From assembly GCA_947646735.1 (NCBI GenBank), contig CANTFK010000129.1, forward strand, positions 186,001 through 250,000: a stretch of DNA of 64,000 nucleotides, read 5' to 3'. The translations under genes were made by a program, and so were the position numbers. Each line of letters begins with the position of its first letter. The stretch's first letter is position 1. Under the pieces are notes generated by a model. That model did not search any database. It worked only from the letters and a program-made list of their open reading frames with translations, and was not told the origin of the DNA. Below are positions 1 to 10,638 of the stretch, piece after piece. The DNA is from Peronospora farinosa. Taxonomy: Eukaryota > Oomycota > Peronosporomycetes > Peronosporales > Peronosporaceae.

Positions 1-4
1 GAGA

Positions 5-1174
5 ATGTCCTGCACGATCCACAAAGTTAAGCATCTATTCTGGTACATTGTGCTAGTAACAGCTGTTGTGCTGATATGGAGTCCACAGACTATGGTAACG
101 ATGATGGTCGCTTCGCAGCATGCACCGAAAAACGCACGAGAGAATCGACAATTAAGGCCAAGCTCATCTACGTCGGAGGAAGTTAACGGCGATGACCAAG
201 AAAGAATGACCTCGTCTGTGGCCCAAAACGTGGTACAAGCATTGGACACTCAGATAACCGCAGCTGACGAAAATATCCAAAGCCTGCTCCACAGCGTCGG
301 CCTGCCCGAGCAGGCCGACTCTTTAAGACATACGACTGTGGATGAATATCTACAAGGTCATTCAAACATGCTCTTAAAACTTACAGATAGGCACGGAAGA
401 GAAAAGGTTGACAGCATTGTAGCGGCCACAAAAACGACCCAGCTACAAAAGATATTGCCGATGTATTGGAATTTTCTCATTTGCAGAATCAGCTTGATGA
501 AAAACGTAATGCGATTTTTTTTAAAGTGTTGTCACTCGACAAAAAGCCAGATCTAAAGAAAATTCTCGCGGCAGAGTTTACCCAAAACTGGATCGACAAG
601 TATGCAAGCCATCATAAAGATGCAAATCCAATTGAGGTGTTGTTTACTGAGTTGTCGCAGCATTACGAAGACCGAGAGCTAGCAGAACAAATTGCTGTGT
701 TGCTAAATGACGACAACGTTGCTGTAAAGGAAACGGCAAATGCCTTGGCAAGTGTTCAGATGGATACTTGGAGCGAATTATATGGAAATGACAGTGTTGA
801 CGTTGTCTTTGCGCTTCTTATGCTCAAAGAAGAAGGCATTAATATGCTCGAAAGCCCAGTGTGGAAGGTTTGGCTCGTATTTTTTTTGGCGAGAAAAAAT
901 AAAAGTTGGTACAAAACAAGAGCTCTCAGAAGTAATAGTCCCAAAATTGAGGAAGGATTATTTCATCGACTGCGATCTATATGACCGGTTCAAGAAGGCT
1001 GAAGATTCTGTTGATCCTGATGTGAAGTTGCAAGCCCAAGAATTCATAAAAACGCTTAAGAAAATACAAGAGGACGAATTGAAGAAGCGTGCCGAAAATA
1101 AAAGAAAGCGCCAGCAAGACGACGGCGAAACATCAGCAGCGACAAGTATTCAACGTATCGACGATGGTCAGTAG
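5..1174 (+). pseudogene. Broken RxLR-type secreted effector
   Basis: Effector-like gene of the oomycete RxLR class, products of which are secreted and act inside host cells. Seen: ATG at base 5, a hydrophobic signal-peptide-like segment (residues ~10-36), RQLR at residues 48-51, and an acidic DDQER at 63-67 in the place of the usual dEER motif. A helical, Trp/Tyr-containing body follows (for example WSELYG near 770-790), suggestive of WY/LWY repeats, and then a Lys/Arg/Gln-rich tail. The body is split over three reading-frame segments: the first frame fails between about 425 and 460, a second runs to about 880, and the tail (to the stop at 1172-1174) is back in the first frame. The second shift lies in an 8-T run (880-887). 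No normal splice sites explain the shifts, so it is a pseudogene or carries assembly indels. Only four bases precede the ATG, so the promoter is outside the window. Confidence 0.7.
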
Positions 1175-1678
1175 GACGGACTACAAACGAGTATTTGGAC
1201 GAGGCTTTTTCACGAGCTAATCAATACGAAATGGGCGTCGTAGTGTGCTCTGGACGACAAGCTGAAGGAAAGTGCTGGACGACTTACAAGTCACGGGTTG
1301 AAGTTTGGGTCTGATCCAAACGTCGGTGATATTGTTGAATACCAAGGACAGAACAGTGAGATGTTTCAGGTGTAGAGTTTCCTTTTTCAAATGGTTTCTT
1401 TTTGTTTGAGTTGTCATTATAAATGTTTTACCCCGCACAATTGGTCTTGACCGAACTGTAGTCTAAACAATACTATAAAAAATTGGCATCCCTTATTCCT
1501 ATAAACAACCTTCACGTCACCTTTTTGATTAGCACTTCTATTTGTTACTGGCAATATATATATAAATTTTAAATTATATAGAATGCTAAAGAGGGATTTT
1601 CTATCAGAAAATCCGGATAGTATCCGCGACATTTTCGAGCTGAAAGTCCAAGTTGAGCACAAAGGGACGAGGACGGAC
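1175..1678. other. Intergenic, effector remnant to FAM21-like gene
   Basis: No supported gene. The segment is AT-rich towards its right end (1500-1582). An in-frame ATG at 1583 could extend the next gene by 32 residues, but the ATG at 1679 gives a more natural N-terminus, so this stretch is treated as 5' leader and promoter. Confidence 0.5.
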
Positions 1679-3799
1679 ATGGCGACGAATGAATTGGCGG
1701 CAATCCTAGCACGGCGCCGTGCCAAGGCCGGTGGAGAAAGCGAACCTTCTATTCCCGCAGTAAAGCAGAGCGTTCCCCATACGACGTCATCGGCCGCTAC
1801 AAGTTCCATCGCCGAACGGATCGCTCGTCTTAAGCAGCAAAGCATGATCGCCAGCGGTTCCGGGGACGCGGCTCCAGCGTTACGATTTAACCACCTAATA
1901 CCGGTATCAGAGCCGTCGGATGATTTGCGTCAAACGAGCAGTAGCAGCAGTGATGTGAGTATGACGTCTACAGCGTCACAACCAGTCGATACATCGGCGG
2001 TAGCTACTGCTCAAGAGGCAGCAGGACTTTGTCAAGCTTCTAACAAGATTCAGCAGCTTCAAGGCAGTCTTGGGATCAATGTAAACCCATTTGGACGTCC
2101 AGGAGGACCATCAAATGGGAGATCTCGAAAGCTTGCGGGTTATCAACGGGAATCGATCATGAGAACTGGAGAGGAAGAATATGGACATCGACAACATGCT
2201 ATGGGTGTAGCAATGCCAGGTCTGACAGGATCAGCTATTCCAATGCCTGGACTAACAAAGGCGGGATTTTGTCTTCCTGGAATGGCTCCCGAAGGGGCAC
2301 TGAGAACTGAAATATCTAGTACAGCGCTGAATGACTCTCATGTGGGTTTTTATTTGCTTTATGACATGTTTTGGAACGCTGTCGTGTCTAATACTGTAAT
2401 GGTGAATGTGGTGTTCTAGGCGACGATGAACCGTGTTGCGGGACCCAAGCGTCGTGGCCCAACGCGGCCTCCACCTGGAGCTTTCCGGATCCCGGTAGGT
2501 TTCGGGTGACTAGATGTCGTCGTGGGTAGAATTCGTCCTAACCTTGTTTTTTTGATGGTGTAGACAATGGCAGCACCGATTATTGATACGGTTCAGCCTT
2601 TTCAAGCACCTGTAACTGAGCGTACAGTTGTTCCCGCGGCGGCGGTGGCACGTGCTGAAATTTCGGAGCCGAAAGCCCCAGAAGCTCCAGCTCTGGTATC
2701 ATTACCGGCACCTGTGGCTGCAAACTTGTTCCCAACACCGTTTCCTGAACCTTCTCTTCGTTCAGCTTCAGAGTTTGCCCCTGTGCTAACACCAACACCG
2801 ACACCTGTACCAGTTCCTACTGCCGCAGCGACCATGCAGAAGCTGCCGGAACCTGAGCTGATGCCATCGATGAAACCTTACGAGCTTCATGATGACCCGT
2901 TTGCACCAGTATATGATAACTCAACGGACCAAAACACGCACGCACCAGCCGGATTTCCTAGTGCGTTGATGGCGAACTTTTCCATGGACGAGCTAGTAAT
3001 CGATGACCAACCAAAGCCAATACCAGCGACCACATCGACCTCATCATCCACATCGGCTACGTCACTCTTTGGAGCAAGTTGTAGTACACCAGTAGCGGTA
3101 TCTGAATCTTACTCGCCTTCACCAGCCACTCCTGTACCAGCACCTGCACAGGCTTTTGCCACGCCTGCAGCAATTCCGGAACGGGTTCCTTCTCCAACTC
3201 GTGTACCCGCCCCAGCGCCACCCGCACCTACTCCCGCACCCGTAGTTGCACCGACGCCAACGCCAGAAGCTTCTATCTCCGCACCGGCACCCGAAGTTGT
3301 ATCATCCCCGACGCCTTCAGCTTCTGCGCCAGCACCGGCACCCGCACTTGTATCCACACCGACGCCAGCGGCAACAAAATCCTCCCCAGCACCGGCGTCG
3401 GGTTCGTATCTGTTCGGCGTTGCTGTGTCGGCGGCCTCAGACGGTGATGACTCGAGCGAGAGTGACTGGAGCGATGAAGATAATGGTGGCCAGTCGTTAT
3501 TTGGTGCACCAAGCAAAGCAGAGCCGGCAGCTCTAGCTCCAACACTTGTGACACCATCGCTGCCCACTCCAGAGCTTCACCAGACGCCGGCGGCCACTAG
3601 CGCCAGTCTCTTTGGATCATGCGCACCAGTACCTGCACCTGCTGTCTCAGCCCCTGGATTCGTGCACGCTGCACCGCAGACAACCATCCCTTCTGCACCC
3701 TATAGCTCGCTCTTCGGTGAGGCTGCTAGCAGTAGCAGTGATAGTGACAGCGACAGCGACGATGAAAGTGGCCTCTTTGGGGAACCGTCGAATCGATAA
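1679..3799 (+). CDS. FAM21/CapZIP-like capping-protein-interacting protein
   Basis: Model: exons 1679-2341, 2420-2494, 2564-3799 (657 aa), all GT..AG and phase 0. Likely role: binds actin capping protein, perhaps on endosomes with WASH/retromer. Seen: an N-terminal NELAAILARRRAK segment; SIAERIARLKQQ; then KIQQLQGSLGINVNPFG, which resembles the central region shared by FAM21 and CapZIP (KLQANL..NP). The exon 1/2 junction gives LNDSHATMNRVAGPKRR, resembling a capping-protein-interaction (CPI) motif. The C-terminal ~410 residues are Pro/Ala-rich with at least six LFG motifs (near 3067, 3410, 3499, 3610, 3709, 3773) between Ser/Asp clusters, like the LF repeats of the FAM21 tail that bind VPS35. 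The globular N-terminal head of animal FAM21 is absent, so this could be a CapZIP-like protein or a lineage-specific WASHC2. Start at 1679 preferred over 1583. Confidence 0.6.
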
Positions 3800-4438
3800 G
3801 CCCCTTTATCGATTGACAACCAGAATGTGCCCCACACCATCAACACAGGAGCAGGATGGACATCTCAGTGACCGTTTTCCTGCTACACGTACTAGGCAAT
3901 GTGCTGCAATGAGATTCTTTGTTTTATTTTTGTGTTAAGGCGACATTTACTCGATATGCCGTTTCTTCTTCTTCGTCCTCACTCTTGACTATGCTAAGGC
4001 TTCACTTCACGATTGAACAGGGTGAGGGAACAATAGAGCAATGTGATGCCATCACAAATTGATTCAACACGTCAGAGACGCAGACAACACGAATACAGGA
4101 CTTGGGGGCGAAGGAATAGCCGACTGCGACACAAATGCAAACACGGCGCTTCGTTATCAAATGCAATTTTCATCATCTACCGCCAAAAAATACGCAGGTC
4201 ATGCAACATGCAAGCTGAAAAAGCAGTTAATATATATATCGGCAAACACCAAGTGCACCCCAGCCACAGAACGTCAACGTGCTTATGCGCTGCAAACACT
4301 AGTCTTCACCTCCTCAACTGCTGTCAAAAAGCTCCGCTCCCTTGTTTTTGTATCCAACTCCACCATTCCATCCCGCCACACCTCCTGCGCTATTCTACAT
4401 CCCGTCGTGCTTACAACATACAGCTTCTCATTTCCACC
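3800..4438. other. Convergent intergenic region
   Basis: Lies between the convergent 3' ends of the FAM21-like gene (+) and the 4439-5191 gene (-). Overlapping open frames here (for example 4043-4582 +) have no recognisable motif and run antisense into the neighbouring gene, so none is called. Confidence 0.5.
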
Positions 4439-5191
4439 TTACCACTGCTGGGCTGGTGCAATTTTCTCCGAATTGATGTACAGCATGTCTTCAATCTTGA
4501 AATAGCGGCCCCAAAAGTACGCCTTGCAGCCACCCACAGCTCCTTTAGTTCCTTGAGCACTTACCAGTCTCTGCACCGGTAGATAAGCAGGTGAATCCGG
4601 ATGCAGAAATGTTTTACGAGAGCGGGCCTTGTTGTAAACCAGCATCGGATGGATCGTACTAAGTGATCCATCAGCTTCCATAGCTACTTGAATCTTGTAA
4701 ATCTCACCAAGTGATCCCTCAGCATCTCCGTCTTCATTTGTAGTCATGCGGATCACCGCTTGATATGGAAATTCCTGGAGCTTGGACGCTGGTTCGTCTA
4801 GTTTCACAGGTAACCACACCATATTATCCGTAGTTTGTAACCCTTCTGCCCCGCCGTCACGTAGGGACTTGGAGATACCTCCGACTGTCATAAGCTTGAG
4901 CGGGGTCTTATCATCTTCCTCCGAAGGTGAATTGATCCCCAACTTGTGCAAATAACGCTTAACACGTTTAAATGGAACACGACCAAATTTATCACCATGT
5001 GTCAGAACTTGGTCGTGAACACGCTTGACACCATATTCTGGATGGGCAAATTTAATGGCCTTAAGGAGAGCAAGAAGCTCATCGGCATTAACATCGTTGG
5101 GGCTATAGGAAGGAGATGGCGATGCACGTAATGGCGATCGCTTTGGTGTGTGTGGAGCTGAGCCAATCTTCTTAATAGTGGAACTGGTCAT
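4439..5191 (-). CDS. Conserved protein of unknown function (250 aa)
   Basis: Single-exon protein that I do not recognise. Seen: a basic, Ser/Pro-rich N-terminus (KRSPLRASPSPS), then a compact charged helical block (residues ~35-85) with HPEYGVKRVHDQV and FKRVKRYLHKLG, which looks like a small helical or winged-helix fold. A second half (~100-250) of alternating hydrophobic strands follows, ending YFWGRYFKIEDMLYINSEKI. No signal peptide or membrane segment. The ATG has no upstream in-frame alternative. The length, low repeat content and clean frame support a real gene. It is convergent with the FAM21-like gene and divergent from the MYND-PDZ gene. The block with conserved HPEYGVKR is the best handle for a profile search. 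Confidence 0.7.
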   Translation of the reverse strand: MTSSTIKKIGSAPHTPKRSPLRASPSPSYSPNDVNADELLALLKAIKFAHPEYGVKRVHDQVLTHGDKFGRVPFKRVKRYLHKLGINSPSEEDDKTPLKLMTVGGISKSLRDGGAEGLQTTDNMVWLPVKLDEPASKLQEFPYQAVIRMTTNEDGDAEGSLGEIYKIQVAMEADGSLSTIHPMLVYNKARSRKTFLHPDSPAYLPVQRLVSAQGTKGAVGGCKAYFWGRYFKIEDMLYINSEKIAPAQQW

Positions 5192-6407
5192 TGGATAATT
5201 GCAAGTATCTGGGTCAAAGGAATTGAAAGACTGGTCTTAGGGGGAAGATCCGCTTTTTTTTATTAATGTGATGTAATATTTCGACGGATAATTTTTGATT
5301 TTTTTACATGTGAAGACCGTACTTAGGGAATCTTGGCTAATTTAGGCGGTTACAGTACGTGATAATCGACCTCCTGGTCCTAAGAACACAAAATTCTATG
5401 ATTAGTAAGAAAGGGTTTTTGATGGTCGACATTGCTGTAATTTTCAAGTATACGACGTAGATGTACTGTACTAGAGTTAAGTCCAGCCGTAAGGATGACA
5501 ATAGATAGGTGACCGACTCTATGGCTACGTACTGCAGACACTAGTGATTGTAGTGTCCCTTATTAAGAGTAAGAGTAGCAAAAAATCCATGTCGACCGTC
5601 GATACACTGAGAACGGATAGTGACGCTATCCCCGGCAACGCGGATGGCGTGTGTAAGTAATTATGCTGCCTTTTGAGTAGCCTACGATCGACAAAGACAA
5701 CTCGGTTCGGTGTGAATCATTGTCGCGTCACGGAATACGGGTAGCCCACTTGACCTCTTTCGTATGGCATCAACGATCTTGATTGACTCCAACTGTGTCG
5801 GACGACGACATGGAGAAACATTGCATTGTTCGTAAGCGTATGCTTTTGCAATCGCACACTGTGGTGACGAAAAGGGAGACGCGTCTTACGACGAATTCTG
5901 ACATTCAGAAATGCTTGTTTACCATCACCAATCTGTCGATCTCTGTAGTGGTCATATATAAAGGTAAAATACAGTAAAAAAAACTTATTGCTATGATTTC
6001 TCTCGACTTGTCGCAGGAGTCACTTTTTCAAAACGTCTCCGCAATTTTCCATCTATCAAAAGTCACGACGTGATGAGTGGCTGCAACAAAATATCCAGTT
6101 TTTTTTGTGTAATATCGCAGACTTTTCATTTGTACAGTTATTTTCAGTTTGTCGATCGTACAACCTACACCTCTTTAAGTTGATCTGACGTGCTCGCTCC
6201 CGTCTAATTTACCCTCTTTCTACCATACAAACACCAAGTCAAAGCAAAAACACGACCCACAAAACCCGAGTACTACACGGGAAGAGCGCTTTTAAAGACG
6301 GGCCAAGCAGACGCAAGCAAACGAGCGATAGCACCGTATACAAACACTGAGAAAAAAAGAAAAAAAGACAGTCTTCTCTAGTCCATACTGTCACTTGAAC
6401 AGTAGCT
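5192..6407. other. Divergent intergenic region
   Basis: About 1.2 kb between divergently transcribed genes. No coding motif found; the 64-codon frame at 5783-5977 has no recognisable content. Presumed promoter region for both neighbours; I could not identify a core promoter element with confidence. Confidence 0.5.
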
Positions 6408-9400
6408 ATGCCCAAGAACAATCACGACGATGATGATGATGATGATCTGCTTCTAGCGCTTCAAAGTATGGAACCATGTGGGAACTGTGGGGCTGATGGA
6501 GCCAAAATTCCATGCATGAGCGGCTGTGGAGAAGTCTTTTACTGTTCACGCGTACGTTCAGTAGAAGAAGAGCTTCACAGCTAAAGAGTGATGGTCAATT
6601 GATTTTGTGTGGTTACATGAACCAAATGTTGCAGGAATGTAATATGCATCATGCTTCCGCACATCGTCTTCGCTGTCGCAATTTACGATGTTCCAAGTTT
6701 AATGACTCGGAATGTATGGTGTTTACATGCTGCTGGTTTGATTTTCATGTCAATGGCAACAGAAAAGGAGGGATAAACTGATTCGTTGTGTGGTGTTTTT
6801 TATCTTGTTTTTATTTCTGCAGCGGAGTCAGGATCAGATGATTCGGCTGAGTACGAGACAGATTCAAGTGCTGAGTATGAGACAGATTCCGACGAAGACG
6901 AGGAAGAAGAAGAAGAAGAAGAAGAGGTCAAGGTAAAAAAGAAAAAGAGCAAGAAGAAGACAAGAACCAGGTCACGTCGAGTCAATAGCTCCCGGAGTGT
7001 CGAGTCTTCAGGCAGTAGACTTTCAGTAAGGACAAGACAAAATTTGGAGGTTGTTGTAAGAAATAGTTGGACTCACTGTGGTGTTTTTGTCAATATGTAC
7101 ACAGCGGAAGGTCAGTGTCGATGCAGACGCTGAGAAACGCATTGAGGAGAAGATTATGCGACGTCTAAAGAAGCAGGAGGAAGCACGTATTGCACAAGCA
7201 ATTGAAAATCGTATGCGGGAGGAAAAGGCAAACTGGCGTGACGATGAGATGAACCGCATTATTATGGAAATGCGGGAACGTTTCCAAAGCGAAATGTCGA
7301 CGACGACTTTCTGGACTGCCTTTGCCAAGAAGAATGGATTGGAAATGGACTCGCAGGAAATGTTGACGCTCCAGAAATCGATGGAACATTCGTTTATTGC
7401 GTCTAATCCACAGTCCGAGGACAAGATGGCTGTGCCACCTTCGCAGGCAGCTGCTGAGAATGATGAGTCTGCCGAGGTTACTGTGAGTCGCACACGCAGC
7501 GTGTCGAAAGAGTCGTCGTGGAACAGTGCTTGCGCGGCGTTTGATGCGTTACGTGTAGTTGTATGGAAACACAGTTTTTTGCCGCGTCTACGGTTCCGTG
7601 CCGATGACACGACAGGTTTTTGGAATATTATCACGGAGTTGGACGCCGATGAGTCATTTGCGCACATTTGCATTGGTGATAAGCTGCTTTCTATCAACGG
7701 ACGTGCCATTGATGATGCAGTGCAGACGGAAGATGACTTGAATGACATTTTCGCGGCATATGCGTCGCCAATTATTATGAAATTTGAGGCAGGGGATCCG
7801 TCGCCGAAAAAATGCAAGATTCACGACTACACGGTTACGTGGTCGAATGGACCGCTCGGTGTCACGCTGAAGGATGACTGTGCTATGCAAAAGATCCCGA
7901 TTGTTAATCGTTTAACCAAAAAGTCTGGATCAGTGGCTTTGAAGCAGAATATTGCAATCGGTGATGTTCTTGTTGCTATCAACAATATTGACACTATCCA
8001 GCTTGGCTGTTCGCTTTCCATGTCTATTCTCAAGAAAGTGCAGTTGCCTGCTAAGCTCCGATTCCGCGGTGTGGGTGGACCTTCTCAAGAACCGGTGACA
8101 AACACGGAATCCGCCTGTGCGGCGCCACAGCGTAGTAGTGCGACAGTTGCATGCGCACCCAGCTCCCGGAAGCCAGAAAGTGAGAATGTTTCCGTCAATG
8201 AACGTGTACCATCGTTGATGAATTTCAGCTTGAGCATGTCGCGACCGATCAAGTACTCGATTAATTGGGGTGAAGGACCTTTGGGTCTTACGATTATTCC
8301 TGGCCTAAACGAATGCGATCTCCCGGTGATCAAAAAGGTGACTGGTACGGGTAATTCAGTAGGTATCGACAAAGCGCAGGTGGGTGACTTCTTGGAAAGC
8401 ATGAACGGGATAGAGACGGCAGCGATGCATTTTGAAGATGTCGTTTCGTACTTGAAGACGACGCCAAAGCCTGTACTGTTGCAATTCCGTGCGGCCCTGG
8501 GTGACGATGATGCAAGAGGCCCGTCTTCATACCGTAGCAATGGTACCGCACTTTCTGTTCGAAGCGATAGAAGTAGCTCGGCAAGGTCGCATTCGGGCTA
8601 CGATAATGCCCCTGTGCACATGAGCCCTCAGAATCCAACGCCAATCCCAACACCTGCTCCAAGTAACCATGCCGCCGAAATTGTAAGGCATGTGTCACGC
8701 GAGGCACCTAGTGACGTGTACAAGGTGATATGGGGATCGGGGCCGTTGGGTCTTACGATCGACGCAAAACCAGAGACGGGTGCATTAATTAAGCGCATTG
8801 CTGCTCAGGGCGCAGCTGCTCACCTCTCTCAGGATTGCGTCGGCGACGACGTTACTCATATCAACGACATGGACCTATCGCGCGTGGCATTTCAGGACAT
8901 CGTGGCGTATCTTAAGAATGCGCCACGCCCGGTGACAATATTTTTTAGGCGCAAATCTGCCCAACGCCATGGTTTGTACTCATCAAACGCTAGTGGAAAC
9001 TTGCCTACGGAGTATGATGCTCACACTCGAAGCCACAGTCGAAGAGCAGCTCCAGCTACAACAGGCGATAACAACGACGCACAGTTTTACAGCATTGTGT
9101 GGCAAGATGGAACTCCTTTGGGTCTTTCGTTGCGTGGTGCTGATAGCGAGTGCGAATATCCTTACATTACTCGCGTTACGGGCACAGGAAGTGCGGCGCA
9201 CTTGCCGCAGTCTGTGCTGAATGACTGCCTGATCTCAGTCGAGGGCCGTAGCGTGCATATTCGGGACAAATCGTTTGAAGAGGTCATGACAATGCTGAAG
9301 GTGATGCAAAAACCACTTACATTAAAGTTCCAGGTGCGAAACGTGAGTGTTAATCAGTACCGTGCCCCGGCACCGATGCCCATGCCGATGCCGGCGCCAG

Positions 9401-9807
9401 CACAAGCACCAGCACCAGCTCCGCAATATTTGCCTCGGGCACCTTCCCCATTGCCTCCGCCTCAGCCACAGCAGCAACAACCCCCGCCGCGCAAGGTAGT
9501 AAAGTCGCAAGAATCGTACACATGGCGGCAGAACCGGGCTCCTCCTCCACCTGTACCCGCTCAGCAGCCCTTGGCGCCATCGTGTAACACGAGCTCGTCA
9601 CTTCCAGGTGGAAACGGTACGCGCGGAGACAATAGTAATAATCTTAGTAGAAGTTTCATGGCAAGCAGCGGCAGCAACCGTGGCCTCGGCGCTGCTGTGG
9701 CTCAGGGCAACGAAGACAAGTTTAGCAGCATCCAGGCACCCTTCCTCGTGCAGAACAAACTCTCGACTGGTCGCCGGCAAAAGATGCTAAAGGGTCTCAA
9801 GAAGTAG
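6408..9807 (+). CDS. MYND zinc-finger protein with five PDZ domains
   Basis: Model: exons 6408-6551, 6634-6718, 6823-7025, 7105-9807 (1044 aa); phases agree, the donor at 6719 being least certain. Likely a cytoplasmic scaffold. Seen: an Asp run after the start, then a MYND finger built across intron 1 (CGNCG, CMSGCGEVFYC, then EC..HH..H...C), i.e. the C-x2-C...YC-x2-C...H-x3-C pattern. Next come an acidic Glu/Asp tract and Lys/Arg stretch (exon 3), and a charged coiled coil (7120-7320). Five PDZ-like domains follow at about 7555-7790, 7827-8070, 8250-8495, 8713-8950 and 9083-9335; the last four carry the carboxylate-binding loop as GPLGVTL, GPLGLTI, GPLGLTI and TPLGLSL. The tail is Pro/Gln-rich (9361-9560) and ends basic (KMLKGLKK). 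PDZ domains bind C-terminal peptides and MYND fingers bind short Pro-containing peptides; partners are unknown. Confidence 0.8.
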
Positions 9808-10638
9808 AGAATTTGCGCTATGTCGAGGCTCTCGCTCGATCCTTTGAGCCACCTAGCGACCGTGCAAGATGTTCATAACGATGCGTTGAAATGGCCGGAG
9901 AGCGGATGGATCACACGGAGAGAGGAGGGGTAAGAAAAAGTTTACAGGGAAGACTGAAGACATCAGCACGACAAACATCTATGGTACAGAGAAAATGATG
10001 TTAAAGCAAATCGAGGCGATGAGCAAGAATCACATGCAGCAATTAAATGCACTCATTGTTCTGCTAGAGGCCCAGCAAATTTCTACTCCTATGGTGTCTG
10101 TCTCGGGCTTCAATGGCATATGGTGAAAGTGAGTACATTGCATTCTGCCTTTTTGCATTCCTTGTTGTGTGTTATGTAGCCTAGCATTCAAGACGATAGT
10201 GAGGCGACTTGTTTTGGCGTGGCTTGGCTGTTGCTATTAGATGCTTTGGGACTGAATGCTGCAACAGGTATGACGCTGCAAAAACAGAAGTACTGTGGTC
10301 CCAGCCTATTTTGCCACTTTGAGCAGCTTTAGGTGAATGTCGTTGACACCCCTATGGACTCGAAGCAACAAACCTTTTTGTCCTTGGTGGTTGAATGTCA
10401 TGTGAGAGACGCAGTCCAGATTCAAGCACTGCCTGTACATGCTGCAGCTATCGTGAAAGCTGACATCTTGTTTTCTGTTTTGTGTTTGCGGACAGGTGAA
10501 TTGGATGGATGAATGACACACATCGATGATGTATGTGCAAGAACTATAATAAAATGCCGAGATGTTTGATTGATAAAATACTGCTTCATAGCAGGTTCTT
10601 CCTGCGCAGGTATCTTACGCTACGATATACCAATCTTC
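9808..10638. other. Intergenic region with a doubtful small ORF
   Basis: No confident gene. On the + strand, 9995-10126 encodes 43 aa (MMLKQIEAMSKNHMQQ..., ending FNGIW) that reads like a helix; an open frame extends upstream to about 9940, and an ATG at 9820 opens 37 codons in another frame. This may be a 3' exon remnant or a small unrecognised gene. The remainder to 10638 holds the photolyase 3' flank and nothing I can name. Confidence 0.3.

Noticed and set aside
3109..3567. Gly/Ala-rich minus-strand ORF opposite the FAM21-like tail
   Set aside because: Composition is the direct complement of the Pro/Ala-rich codons on the + strand.
5783..5977. Small + strand ORF in the 5.2-6.4 kb gap
   Set aside because: 64 codons with no recognisable motif and no supporting context.
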